From: Gallionella sp.
GTDB taxonomy: Bacteria; Pseudomonadota; Gammaproteobacteria; Burkholderiales; Gallionellaceae
Length of the DNA: 61,096 nucleotides
Assembly (NCBI GenBank): GCA_028714075.1
Contig: JAQTMZ010000014.1
Coordinates: forward strand, 1-61,096
Direction of reading: 5' to 3'
The position numbers and the translations under genes were made by a program. Shown here in pieces: positions 42,650 through 51,942 of the stretch (positions within the stretch are counted from its first letter, which is position 1; the number at the start of each line of letters is the position of its first letter). The notes beneath the pieces were generated by a model. The model did not search any database. It was not told the origin of the DNA and was given only the letters and a program-made list of their open reading frames with translations.

Positions 42650-42873
42650 GGGCAAATTAACCAACCACCATCAGGCATTCGCCAGCGCGCCGATATTTGT
42701 CGATACGGCGTACACGAAAGTGGCGCTTGGCTAGCATCTGCTAACGACACCTTCTGCCAGTTCTTTGTGCATCTACCAGCGTCGGCAGTCGGTTTTGCAA
42801 ACTCATTGCCCGGAATGAGTCATACGCAAAATTCGTGAAACCTTGGGTATCGCTAGCTACATTTATTCCAGCG

Positions 42874-43215
42874 CTACGCTGGCTGTGCGTGTAACTTGAT
42901 ACCTAGCGCCGTGGTGACTTTGAGAATAGTTGCAAAACTTGGATTGCCTTCGCCGGATAAAGCTTTGTATAAACTTTCGCGACCCAAGCCGGTTTCCTTG
43001 GCTAGTTGCGTCATGCCCTTGGCACGGGCAATGGTACCGAGTGCTTTGGCAATAAAGGCAGCATCATCTCCAGCTTCTTCGAGACATGCTTCCAGATAAA
43101 GCACCATATCCTTCTCGATGTCTTTGCTGAAGCCGATGAGCTCTTTCCCGAAGTCTTTCGGCTTGTTCTGCTTGATCTGCCAGATATTGAAATAGACGAA
43201 GCTCATCGTGAGCAT
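42874..43215 (-). CDS. HigA-type antitoxin domain on a hybrid, decayed reading frame
   Basis: The reading frame has 113 residues. The C-terminal ~80 residues (IARAKGMTQLAKETGLGRESLYKALSGEGNPSF in parts) form a helix-turn-helix of the addiction-module antidote family that pairs with HigB-like RelE toxins. The first ~35 residues (TMSFVYFNIWQIKQNKPKDFGKELIGFSKD) do not belong to that family. They continue, in the same frame, the broken gene at 43249-43359. The usual antitoxin N-terminus is missing and no toxin gene is seen. It is most likely a deletion junction of two genes, and may or may not be expressed. Confidence 0.6.
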   Translation of the reverse strand: MLTMSFVYFNIWQIKQNKPKDFGKELIGFSKDIEKDMVLYLEACLEEAGDDAAFIAKALGTIARAKGMTQLAKETGLGRESLYKALSGEGNPSFATILKVTTALGIKLHAQPA

Positions 43216-43359
43216 GTGGCAGGCGAGAAAGGCGAGCTGGTATTTCTAGTTCGCGCAGTTCGATGCGAAGGCATCCCACAGAAATGCCACATATTCCTGC
43301 TCCTTCGGCGTCTTGAAGGAAAGTGGCAGATAGTTGCCGAGTTCGGCGGCTTCTTCCAT
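43216..43359 (-). pseudogene. 5' part of a restriction-associated gene, broken by an amber stop
   Basis: ATG 43359 lies four bases after the hsdM-hsdS stop and opens a frame MEEAAELGNYLPLSFKTPKE... that meets TAG at 43248-43246. The same frame continues as KYQLAFLACHMLTMSFVYFNIWQIKQ and runs into the antitoxin domain at 42874-43215. I recall longer proteins with this start (about 240 residues) next to type I restriction genes, so this is probably the first third of such a gene with a nonsense mutation and a 3' deletion. Confidence 0.7.
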
Positions 43360-43362
43360 GGC

Positions 43363-45816
43363 TCAGGGTTCCGGGGCGGCGGGTTCTGCTTCGCCCCAGA
43401 CGCGGGCGAGGGTGGCCTGGATTTTCTTCTCGAAGCGCGCGATCAGTTCGCGGTTGGCCGCGACCAGCGCCTGCTCGGCTTCGATCTCGGCGACGATGGC
43501 TTGCTGCGTGGCGATGTCAGGAAGAGGAACCAGTGCCGAATTAAGTTTGGTCAGAGTAAGCCTCGTAATGGCAACGCCCGAAATCATGGAGAGCATGCTT
43601 TGTCTGCCATACCCTGAGTTCAGATAGAAGGCTAGATAACGGTTATCCAATATCTCTGCTTTTCCTCGCATCACTGCTACGCTCGAAAGTAGTGAAAACT
43701 CCTCGGATAGTGTGTTGATGGCGGCTAAACCAGTATTTGCGCCGTCCTTGATGTAGAGAACGTCACCTATTTTCACGGAGCATCGAGAATAAATGGATCT
43801 GTGATCTTCCTCAGAAACGTAGCTGATGTTCGAAAGGTCGAGGTAGTTCTCGCGGACGTTTTTAGACGTGATGTATAACCGATCTCCTGTTTCGGTGTTC
43901 GACGGCGAGAAGTGTGTTCCATCCATGATTTTTTCACACGCTTTACCCAATTCCACCATCGGCCAATCGGGGTGGATGGGGATGTGCGGGCGGTAGTTGT
44001 CGAGCACGGCGCGAGCGCCGTCGATGACTTTCTGGTAGCCCTCGATCTCCGCGACGATCTCCTTCTGCACCTCCAGCGGCGGCAGAGGTATTTGGTGTTC
44101 TTTCAGTTTTGAATAATGCCTCTGATAGCCGGTGCTCTCTAAAGGTCTGACGCGAAGAACATGGAACAGGAATCGCGGGTCGAGTGCATCTATCGTTTGC
44201 AAAATCTTGATACCGTCCGCTCCTTGTGCAAAGGGCGTTTCAACAAGCTTAATTGCACAGGTATGGTCACCAAAAATCACCAGCGGTTTACTGGGGCGCA
44301 CCAATGCTGATTCGTCGTCTGTCCACCCCGCAATATCATCCTGTGATTGATCAATGATTGGAAATCTACCGGCGACACCGAAAGCAGTCTTCTGAATTTT
44401 GGCTGGCGGAGTGATTGTTTCGACGAGGGACTCTATCGTCCTCCAAGGAAAGTGTGTGGATTGCACTGCGCCTTCCCGATACTGCTCCCCGCTGAGGTTG
44501 TACTCACCATTCACGGCGATCTTTTCTTTCGCTACGATCAGCCCGAGCGTGGGCTGAAGGTTGTCGGTGGGTTGATGGCTGCGCAGCGCTTGCAGGTATT
44601 CGGCCAGTTCGGCTTGCACCTGCGTGAGTTGTTCGCCCGCATTGGCGCGGCGTTGTGCGCCGAGGCCGTAGCCGTCGTTTTCCACCTTGAAGAACGCCAC
44701 GCTGTTGCTCTGTCTGGCGATGGATTTATCGAGAATCAGGATCGAGGTCTTCACCCCGGAATAGGGATTGAAGCAGCCCGCCGGGAGCGAGATCACGGCG
44801 ACCAGCGAATTTTCCACCAGCAGTTTGCGCAGCTCTTTGTAGGCGGTCTGGCTCTGGAAGATGATGCCTTCGGGCACGATGATGCCCGCGCGCCCAGTCG
44901 GCGTGAGGTGTTCGGCCATGTAGTCCACGAACAGCACTTCGGAACGCTTGGCCTGGATCGAGAAGCGCTTGTGTGGCTTGATGCCGCCTTTGGGCGACAT
45001 GAACGGCGGGTTGGCGAGGATCACGTCGGCGTATTCGTTCCAGCGTTCCTCCGAGGTGAGGGTGTCGTATTCGACGATGTGCGGGTCGGTGAAGCCGTGC
45101 AGGTACAGGTTGACCAAGGACAGGCGCACCATGTCGGGCGAGATGTCGTAGCCCTTGAAGTTTTGCGCGAGCTGGCCTTTTTCTTCGGGGGTGAGCGTGC
45201 TGCGCTTTTTCGCGTCTGTATTGCTGCGCAAGATGTGCTTGTAGGCGGAAATCAGAAAGCCCGCCGTGCCGCAGGCGGGGTCGAGGACGGTCTCGCCTTT
45301 CTGCGGGGCGAGTATCTCGACCATGAAGTCGATGATGTGGCGCGGGGTGCGGAACTGGCCCGCGTCGCCCTGACTGCCTAATACGGAGAGCAGGTACTCG
45401 AAGGCGTCGCCGAGGCGCTCGGAATGGTCGTAAGTGAATTCGTTGATGATCTTGAGAAAGCTCTTCAGCGTCTCGGGGTCGCGATACGGCAGGCTCGCAT
45501 CTTCGAGGATTTTCCGGAAGAGTGGCGGGAGCTTGTCGTTTTCCGGCATCCTCTTCAGCGCTTCCTCGTAAAGATCGCGCATCGCGTGCCCGCCCAGCTC
45601 CGAGCTCATCACCTTGCCCCAGCCGTAGCGGGCAAACTCGCCGGTGAAGAATTTGCGCTTGCCGCCCAGCTCCTCGGCTTCCACGTCCATGTCGTCCATG
45701 AACTTGTAGATCAGCGCGATGGTGATTTGTTCGACCTGTGATTTCGGGTCGGGCACCTTGCCGACGAGGATGTCGCGGGCGGTGTCGATGCGGCGTTTGG
45801 TATCGGTGTCGAGCAT
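43363..45816 (-). CDS. Type I restriction-modification fused methyltransferase-specificity subunit (HsdM-HsdS)
   Basis: The 817-residue protein joins both subunits. The HsdM part (about 1-470) has the N6-adenine methyltransferase motifs DPACGTAGF (179-187, SAM binding) and NPPF (269-272, catalytic). The HsdS part (about 480-817) holds two target-recognition domains with central and terminal conserved helices (LPPLEVQKEIVAEIEGYQ and LPDIATQQAIVAEIEAEQ). Fusion fixes the M:S ratio at 1:1. It follows hsdR and the KilA-N gene in one leftward operon. The recognition sequence cannot be read from the protein. Confidence 0.93.
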   Translation of the reverse strand: MLDTDTKRRIDTARDILVGKVPDPKSQVEQITIALIYKFMDDMDVEAEELGGKRKFFTGEFARYGWGKVMSSELGGHAMRDLYEEALKRMPENDKLPPLFRKILEDASLPYRDPETLKSFLKIINEFTYDHSERLGDAFEYLLSVLGSQGDAGQFRTPRHIIDFMVEILAPQKGETVLDPACGTAGFLISAYKHILRSNTDAKKRSTLTPEEKGQLAQNFKGYDISPDMVRLSLVNLYLHGFTDPHIVEYDTLTSEERWNEYADVILANPPFMSPKGGIKPHKRFSIQAKRSEVLFVDYMAEHLTPTGRAGIIVPEGIIFQSQTAYKELRKLLVENSLVAVISLPAGCFNPYSGVKTSILILDKSIARQSNSVAFFKVENDGYGLGAQRRANAGEQLTQVQAELAEYLQALRSHQPTDNLQPTLGLIVAKEKIAVNGEYNLSGEQYREGAVQSTHFPWRTIESLVETITPPAKIQKTAFGVAGRFPIIDQSQDDIAGWTDDESALVRPSKPLVIFGDHTCAIKLVETPFAQGADGIKILQTIDALDPRFLFHVLRVRPLESTGYQRHYSKLKEHQIPLPPLEVQKEIVAEIEGYQKVIDGARAVLDNYRPHIPIHPDWPMVELGKACEKIMDGTHFSPSNTETGDRLYITSKNVRENYLDLSNISYVSEEDHRSIYSRCSVKIGDVLYIKDGANTGLAAINTLSEEFSLLSSVAVMRGKAEILDNRYLAFYLNSGYGRQSMLSMISGVAITRLTLTKLNSALVPLPDIATQQAIVAEIEAEQALVAANRELIARFEKKIQATLARVWGEAEPAAPEP

Positions 45817-45819
45817 GGA

Positions 45820-46644
45820 TTATTTCTTGAGTTGTTTGAGTGCCGGTGCGGCGGTGAGCACCTGCATCTGGCGTATGGCGATCGCGTTGAGGCGCATGAG
45901 GCGGTCTCCCTGCGACAGCTTCATGTGGATGAGTTCGGCATTCATGCCCTCGATATTAGCCAGCACCAGCAACTGTTCGATGGTGGCATAGTCGCGCATG
46001 TTGCCTTCGATCTCTGGGTTCGCATCGCGCCACTGCTTTGCCGTCTGGCCGAACAGGGCGACATTGAGCATATCCGCTTCGTTGGCGTAAATGATGGCGG
46101 CCTGCGATGGCGTCACAGCGGCGGGTATCAGGTGCGATTTGATCGCGTCGGTGTGGATGCGGTAGTTAAGCTTGGACAAGGTGCGGTTCAGGTTCCAAGC
46201 AAGCGACAGGCGCTGGCTTTCATCTTCCTTGAGGCGCTGGAACTCCTTGATCAAATAGATTTTGAATTCAGGGCTAACCCACATGCCGAATTCGAAGGCA
46301 ATATCCTTGTGTGCGTAAGTGCCGCCGTATCTTCCCGTAGTGGCTCTAAGCCCGATGGCATGGGTTTTTGCGACCCACTCTTTGACGCTGATTTTGTAGC
46401 TGTTCAGGCCAGCCTGGCTTTTAATTATGGCGAATTCGCCATAATTAAAATTGGGGTTATGGACGCGCTCCCATATCCCGAGGAATTCCACGGTGTTGCG
46501 GTTCCGCAACCAGTCCGAAATGAAAAAGTCACCATCTTTCGCTTTCAGCATGTCGGTCAGGGAAATGTAGTCCTCATCCCGCTGGGAAAGGACAGTAACG
46601 GCTGTTCCCATGACGTCTATGGTTGATTTTTTTTCTTTAGCCAT
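45820..46644 (-). CDS. KilA-N domain protein within the type I restriction operon
   Basis: The 274-residue protein begins with a KilA-N domain (about 15-115; YISLTDMLKAKDG, WLRNRNTVEFLGIWE, RYGGTYAHKDIAFEFGMWVSPEF), a DNA-binding module common in phage and plasmid proteins. The remaining 150 residues are helical. It lies eight bases after hsdR and three bases before hsdM-hsdS, so it is co-transcribed. It may be a regulator or anti-restriction factor of the system. The exact role is unknown. Confidence 0.88.
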   Translation of the reverse strand: MAKEKKSTIDVMGTAVTVLSQRDEDYISLTDMLKAKDGDFFISDWLRNRNTVEFLGIWERVHNPNFNYGEFAIIKSQAGLNSYKISVKEWVAKTHAIGLRATTGRYGGTYAHKDIAFEFGMWVSPEFKIYLIKEFQRLKEDESQRLSLAWNLNRTLSKLNYRIHTDAIKSHLIPAAVTPSQAAIIYANEADMLNVALFGQTAKQWRDANPEIEGNMRDYATIEQLLVLANIEGMNAELIHMKLSQGDRLMRLNAIAIRQMQVLTAAPALKQLKK

Positions 46645-46652
46645 AAGTCCTC

Positions 46653-49202
46653 CTACGCTGAAAATTGATTCAAGGACACGTAATCCTTGATGTAATTCGG
46701 AATGAGCGTGCGGTATTGTTTGGGCACGGCTTTGAAATCGCGGGTCGAGAAAAACGGGTTGGTCGCGAGATCGGTGTATTCCTCGCTCTCGATGATGCGG
46801 CGAAACTCTTCGCTGGTGGCGTAGGCTTTGAAGTAATTCTTGAGCGCGGGCATGGCCTCGGCTTCCTGCGGCTTGTAGTCGGCGACGAATTTGGAGAACT
46901 CTTCTTCGAGCAATTCATCCTTCGACTTGAAGCGCGGGATCAGGCCGAATATCTTTTCGAGAATTTCGCGCAGGCCGAGGCGGCGATCCACGGCTGCGGC
47001 CTTGCGCAGCTTGTCGAGGTTGTAATATTCGGCGGGCTTGTCGAAGACTTCACGGTTGACATAGTCGATTACCTTATCCCACTGACCGGCCTCGACGGCT
47101 GCAACGATGGTCGCGTTTTCGCGCACGGTGTCTTCGAAGCGCTGGTAGAACATGCGGTCGATCTTCATGCCTTCGGCGGTGATCTGTTCGACTTTAAGCG
47201 AGGCGACAATGTCGCCGCCGAGGTGCTGGTAGGTTTCTACTTCGCCGCCTTCACCTTCACCCTCGCCATCCGCACCCTTGCCGCCCTTGCCCTTGGGTTT
47301 TGGCAGTTTGAGGATTTCGTCGTAGTTGAATTCCTCCTCGAAGTATTCGCAGTTGGCGAAAAAGTCGAACAGTTTGTAGGAGGTCTTGCGCGCATCCACA
47401 ATGCTTTCCTTGTGATCCTTGTCGTGCAGCTCTTCGAGAAAATTATGTTTGCGCGTGCCGCGCCCCTTGATCTGGATGAAATCGGTGGGCGAAAAGATTG
47501 GCCGGAACAGTCCCAGGTTGAGCAGATCGGGGCAATCGTAGCCGGTGGTCATCATGCCTACCGTGACGCAAATACGCGCCTTGCTGGTCTTATAGGCGGG
47601 CAGGAAGTTGCCGGAGCCGAGCAGCTTGTTATTGGTGAAGTTGATGGTGAATTGTTGGGCATCGGTGATTTGCGAGGTGACTTGCACGGCAAAGTCGGAC
47701 TGGTATTTGCCGGGGTACATCACATCCGCCATCAGGTTCAGAATCTGCGCCAGTTTTCCGGCATGGTTCTGGCTCACGGCGAAGATGATGGATTTGCCGA
47801 TCTCGCCGCTGATGGGGTCGCGGTGCGCGTGTTGCAGAAAGGTTTTGCAGAAAAGCTGGTTGGTGGCGTCGGAGAAAAAGCGCTTCTCGAATTCGCGCTG
47901 TTTGAAGGTTTCTTTCTGGTCTTCGCCCTGATCGTCCTTGAAGTCCACGACGAACCCGTCTTCCGACAGTAGCTGCGTGGTGACCTCGCTGCGAGCATCC
48001 ACGACGGTAGGGTTGATGAGGAAGCCATCTTTCACGCCATCGAGCAGGGAATAGCGGTAGGTGGGCTGACCATCCTCGCAGCCGAAGGTGCGGTAGGTGT
48101 CGAGCAATAAACGGCGCTCTAATTCGCGCGGGTCTTTGGTATTCTTGTTCTTGGCCTTATCGAATTTCTTCAGGTAGTCGCGCGGCGTGGCGGTGAGGCC
48201 GAGCTTGTAGCCGATGAAGAAATCGAACACGGCGCGTGCATTGCCACCGATGGAGCGGTGCGCTTCGTCGGAAATCACCAGATCAAAATCGGTCGGCGAG
48301 AAGAGTTGCTGATATTTGTTGTTGAACAACAGTGACTGGACGGTGGTAACCACGATTTCGGCGTGCCGCCAGTCGTCGCGATTATCTTTATAGATGACGG
48401 TTTTGTAATCGTTGGCGAGCACCTTTTTGAAAGCTTTCCAGGCTTGGTCTTCCAGCTCCAGACGATCAACAAGGAACAGCACGCGCTGCGCATTGCCGGT
48501 GCGCAGGAAGAGCTTGATAACGGCGGCAGCGGTGAGCGTCTTGCCCGTGCCGGTGGCCATCTCGAACAGAAAGCGTTCTTTCCCGGCCTTGATGGCGCTT
48601 TGCAGCGCGGCCATGGCTTTCATTTGGTAGGGACGGAGGAAGCGCAGGCTATTGGCGGCGATGAAGCCATCGCGCTCTGCCTCGTTCTTCCATGCGGCCT
48701 CGGCTGCATAGCCGGGGCGCTGCGTGAGTGCAACGTAATCGTCACTTACCGTTTCTTCGATCAGGCGCTTGGGGTCGGGTACGATTTTCTGATAACCCAT
48801 TACAGACGAGGGTGTCGGGAAGCTGGTGATCAAGTAAGGGTTGCCGCGCTCAATATCCCAGAAGTAGTGCAGATTGCCGTTGGAAAGAAGGACGAAGCGG
48901 CAGCTCTGGGAGTTAGCGTATTTGCGCGCCTGCTCCTTGCCGACGAGCGGGCTTTTGTCTTCTGACTTGGCTTCTAGGACAATAAAGGGAAAACCTTTTT
49001 CGTTGAGCAAAAGGAAATCAATAAATCCCTTTGAAGATTTCTCGAAGTTTTCGCCGAAGGCATCAAGGTCTGGTGTCTTGATGGTGATGCCGGGTTCGAG
49101 CTGGATGTTTGCAGGTGATTTGCCATCGGCGAAGAAACGCCAGCCAGCCGCTTCGAGCAGCTTGTTGATCTTGATGCGGGCTGTGGCTTCTTTATTTGCC
49201 AT
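46653..49202 (-). CDS. hsdR: Type I restriction endonuclease subunit HsdR
   Basis: The 849-residue subunit has an N-terminal PD-(D/E)xK nuclease (Asp62; ... Glu77-Ala-Lys79), a superfamily 2 helicase core with Walker A ATGTGKT (216-222), DEAH box SDEAHRS and later motif FSPTDFIQIKGRGTR, and a C-terminal helical region. It cuts unmethylated DNA after ATP-driven translocation. It begins the operon. The gap upstream (49203-49569) has no clear promoter or gene. Confidence 0.94.
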   Translation of the reverse strand: MANKEATARIKINKLLEAAGWRFFADGKSPANIQLEPGITIKTPDLDAFGENFEKSSKGFIDFLLLNEKGFPFIVLEAKSEDKSPLVGKEQARKYANSQSCRFVLLSNGNLHYFWDIERGNPYLITSFPTPSSVMGYQKIVPDPKRLIEETVSDDYVALTQRPGYAAEAAWKNEAERDGFIAANSLRFLRPYQMKAMAALQSAIKAGKERFLFEMATGTGKTLTAAAVIKLFLRTGNAQRVLFLVDRLELEDQAWKAFKKVLANDYKTVIYKDNRDDWRHAEIVVTTVQSLLFNNKYQQLFSPTDFDLVISDEAHRSIGGNARAVFDFFIGYKLGLTATPRDYLKKFDKAKNKNTKDPRELERRLLLDTYRTFGCEDGQPTYRYSLLDGVKDGFLINPTVVDARSEVTTQLLSEDGFVVDFKDDQGEDQKETFKQREFEKRFFSDATNQLFCKTFLQHAHRDPISGEIGKSIIFAVSQNHAGKLAQILNLMADVMYPGKYQSDFAVQVTSQITDAQQFTINFTNNKLLGSGNFLPAYKTSKARICVTVGMMTTGYDCPDLLNLGLFRPIFSPTDFIQIKGRGTRKHNFLEELHDKDHKESIVDARKTSYKLFDFFANCEYFEEEFNYDEILKLPKPKGKGGKGADGEGEGEGGEVETYQHLGGDIVASLKVEQITAEGMKIDRMFYQRFEDTVRENATIVAAVEAGQWDKVIDYVNREVFDKPAEYYNLDKLRKAAAVDRRLGLREILEKIFGLIPRFKSKDELLEEEFSKFVADYKPQEAEAMPALKNYFKAYATSEEFRRIIESEEYTDLATNPFFSTRDFKAVPKQYRTLIPNYIKDYVSLNQFSA

Positions 49203-49569
49203 TCGGGTTTAGTATCATTGCGGTTGCGCAAGTGCCCAGATTTTCACCAGGCCGGATGATCAAGGCTGTTGAGATGCGCGGCAACAGATTGATTTCTTGT
49301 TGGGGCTTTAAGGTTGCCTGTCCGTATGTGCAATAGTAATACGGATTGATGGCCGAGTGACTGGCATGAGGGAAATACGTGGCGGTTTCATTTGGGCAAG
49401 CGCACCTCTTCGGCATCATAAAGCAGACACTCACGCCCGATTGACTCAGATCGAATGCAAAAGGCCGCTTAGGAGGAATGGACACTGATCTGGCTTGTCG
49501 CGAACGTCCGCTCACCGCTGCGGCTAGGCCTTGCCCATAACGCAGGCGGTGATCCGCGCAAGCCGGGTC
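49203..49569. other. 367-base gap between hsdR and the NorB-like gene, no feature found
   Basis: Both neighbours are on the minus strand. I see no open frame with a plausible start, no tRNA and no strong terminator. The hsdR promoter must be here or be supplied from upstream, but no good -35/-10 pair stands out. Confidence 0.6.
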
Positions 49570-51924
49570 TTATTGATCCGCCCAATCCTTCTCGTAGACG
49601 GCACCTGCGCTTTTCCCGGCTTCGATTTCGTTCTTGAGCTTGCGTCCCCTCGACAAGATGAACCAGATCAGAGGCAATACGCCCCCGATGACGAACACGG
49701 TCGCGCCCAACGAGCGGAAGTAGGTGAAGGTCTGGAACACGGCGCCATGCACGATCTCCTGTGAGCGGGCGCGCCAGAGCCCATCCTGGAGGACGATCGA
49801 AAGCTGGTATAAGCCCACCGGAAACAGATCGAGGAACATCATCATCGCCACGCCGATGTTCAGCGACCAGAACGCCCTTCGGATCAGCTTTGGGTTCCAG
49901 CTGTAATTTTGGAACAGGTGCTGGCAGCAAAACAGCATGCCACCCAATGCGATGTTTCCTTTCACCCCGAACATGGCGGCATGCGCATGATTGCCGGTGA
50001 GGTAGGTGGCGTGCTCGAAGTAGTTGACGATCGGGAGATTGATCAACGAGCCGAATACCCCAGCCCCAAAAATGTTCCAGAAATTGACCGCAAGGATGAA
50101 CAGCCAGACCCCGTCCATCACGAACTTCTGGTTGCCGTTGCTCAGGTATGCGTTGGCTTGGTTCTGTTCCTGGCGCATGCGCCAGGCATCCAGAGTCAGC
50201 AGGAGCAGGGGCAGAACCTGGAGGGTGGAGAAGACGCTTCCGAGCGCGATGATCCCCATCGGTTTGGCGATCCAGTAGAAGTTGTGGGCAATGCCGACGG
50301 TCGCGGTAATCAAAAAAAGCATCACGGCGAGAAAGATGACCCGTTCGGCCATCAGGCGGGTGATGAGACCCATCTTGACCAGCAGGTAGGAGACGATGAC
50401 GGTCGTGAAGACCTCGAACGTCACCTCGACCCACATGTGAACCACCATCCAGCGCCAATAGTCCGAGATGGCGAAATTCGTTTTCGGCGTCACGAAGAGT
50501 CCGAAAAACAGGAACACGACCATCACCCCGCTGCCGTAAAGAAGCCATGCCGGAACGGACCAGATGTTCTTCCGCGTCAGCCACGGCTTCACCCCGCGGT
50601 AGATTATGACTATCCACAGGAGGAGCGCGCCCAGCATGATAATTTGGAGCAGTCGGCCGAGTTCCATAAATTCCCAGCCCTGGCTGCCTAACCAGTACGC
50701 GAGGTCTCCAGTCAGGATTCCCGTCTGGCCGAGATAGATTCCCACCAGCGCACCCGCGTTCACGATGACGCACAGGGTGAACAGCAGGTTGATCAGGAAT
50801 TGCTGTCCGCTGGGGACTCTTGAAATTCCGGGCAGAAAAAAAATGGTATACCCGACCCAGCACATGAAGAACCAGAATATCTGGAACAGGGTATGGTAGC
50901 TCCGGGCGACGGTGAAGGGGATTATGTCGCCGAGGAAAATCCCGAAGGGGCGAACGAAATCGATGGCGCTGATGATCCCCGCCAGAACCTGAAGGCCGAA
51001 CATGATGATGGCGAAAGCGAAAAACTTGTACGTGGAGCGCTGGGTGGGGCGGACGCATTCGTTTTCGAGGTCGTCCGTGGTGAGCGACGTATCGCTGCCG
51101 CCATCGAACGGATCGTAGCGCAGCGTCTTCATCTGGCCGTATGCGTAGAGCACAATCCCGATCCCCAAAAACAGCGCGAGAATCGACAGGACACTCCAGA
51201 GATAGGTTCCCGCTGCGGGGGTGTTGCCGGCGGCCGGATCATAGGGCCAGTTGATGGTATAGCTGTAACTCTCGCCCGGCCGATTGGCCGCAGCGACCCA
51301 GGCTCCCCAGAAGAAGAATGCCGTCAAAGCCCGGATATCCTCCGGGTCGGAGATATAGCCGGTCTGGAAAAGCTCCGGGTAGTTGGGGTCCGTGAACATC
51401 CGCGTGTAATGATCGGCCAATGCTTCGAACGCGCTGATCTGTGCCTCGTTGAGACGGATATGGTCGGCGTCCTTGTCCCAGGTATTCGTATGAAGTTCGC
51501 GCCGGATTCTTGCCGTGATGGCATCCTGGTCGTATTGGGTCACGCCTTGGGATGCCGCACGCTGCTTTGCCTCGTTTTCATAGAAGGCCCGCATCGATAC
51601 GGTAATCCGGTGCAGGGCTTCGGCGGTGAAGTCCGGCCCGCGTTCCGCCCCGTCGCCCAGGAAGGTGCCGTAACTCATCAGACCCCTGAGGTGAAACACT
51701 TCCTCGCCCCGGGTGATCTGCTGGCGGGGAATGAGCGTTTTTCCGTCGGGTGACGTGAAATCGGCCAGCGGCGGGTTTCCCGTATAGGTCTCCGCGCCGA
51801 GATAAATCAGCCCGGCAACACTAATCGCGAGGACGATCAGGAAATGCAAAACCCAATATTTTTTGTCCATTAAAATCAATGCAAGGTTTCCGAAACCAGA
51901 GCTCTTGGCCAATTCTGTATGCAC
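49570..51924 (-). CDS. nod: Putative nitric oxide dismutase (Nod), NorB/qNOR-like
   Basis: The protein is up to 784 residues; ATG 51870 (MDKKYWVLHFL) would give 766. It has the qNOR plan: one TM helix, a periplasmic domain (about 45-240) without a haem-binding CxxCH, then 12 or more TM helices of the haem-copper oxidase fold. Catalytic-site residues by spacing to qNOR are His496, Glu500 and His547, but the next residue is Asn548 where qNOR has the FeB ligand His560. The quinol-site His328 and Glu332 of qNOR align with Ile321 and Arg325. Loss of both sites together marks Nod of Methylomirabilis. Nod is thought to turn 2 NO into N2 and O2. An unusual or inactive NOR is the alternative. Confidence 0.82.
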   Translation of the reverse strand: MHTELAKSSGFGNLALILMDKKYWVLHFLIVLAISVAGLIYLGAETYTGNPPLADFTSPDGKTLIPRQQITRGEEVFHLRGLMSYGTFLGDGAERGPDFTAEALHRITVSMRAFYENEAKQRAASQGVTQYDQDAITARIRRELHTNTWDKDADHIRLNEAQISAFEALADHYTRMFTDPNYPELFQTGYISDPEDIRALTAFFFWGAWVAAANRPGESYSYTINWPYDPAAGNTPAAGTYLWSVLSILALFLGIGIVLYAYGQMKTLRYDPFDGGSDTSLTTDDLENECVRPTQRSTYKFFAFAIIMFGLQVLAGIISAIDFVRPFGIFLGDIIPFTVARSYHTLFQIFWFFMCWVGYTIFFLPGISRVPSGQQFLINLLFTLCVIVNAGALVGIYLGQTGILTGDLAYWLGSQGWEFMELGRLLQIIMLGALLLWIVIIYRGVKPWLTRKNIWSVPAWLLYGSGVMVVFLFFGLFVTPKTNFAISDYWRWMVVHMWVEVTFEVFTTVIVSYLLVKMGLITRLMAERVIFLAVMLFLITATVGIAHNFYWIAKPMGIIALGSVFSTLQVLPLLLLTLDAWRMRQEQNQANAYLSNGNQKFVMDGVWLFILAVNFWNIFGAGVFGSLINLPIVNYFEHATYLTGNHAHAAMFGVKGNIALGGMLFCCQHLFQNYSWNPKLIRRAFWSLNIGVAMMMFLDLFPVGLYQLSIVLQDGLWRARSQEIVHGAVFQTFTYFRSLGATVFVIGGVLPLIWFILSRGRKLKNEIEAGKSAGAVYEKDWADQ

Positions 51925-51936
51925 CTGTTGTAAAAA

Positions 51937-51942
51937 TTATAG
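51937..51942 (-). promoter_or_regulatory. Probable -10 box of the Nod gene
   Basis: TATAAT is present on the minus strand, about 13 bases ahead of the GTG at 51924 and about 67 bases ahead of ATG 51870. A matching -35 box is weak. Its position favours the downstream ATG as the true start. No NorR, NsrR or FNR box was recognised. Confidence 0.4.

Noticed and set aside
42657..42737. Short minus-strand frame MLAKRHFRVRRIDKYRRAGE... just after glnG
   Set aside because: It has 26 codons, is preceded in frame by a stop and has no ribosome site. It may be the end of a decayed gene but cannot be identified.
49192..49515. Minus-strand frame of about 107 codons ahead of hsdR
   Set aside because: No ribosome site, no recognised motif and Cys/Pro/Ser-rich composition; it is not supported as a gene.
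49570..51924. Ordinary quinol-dependent nitric oxide reductase (NorZ)
   Set aside because: The fold fits, but the quinol-site His and Glu and one FeB His are replaced, so I preferred Nod. An unusual or inactive NOR is still possible.
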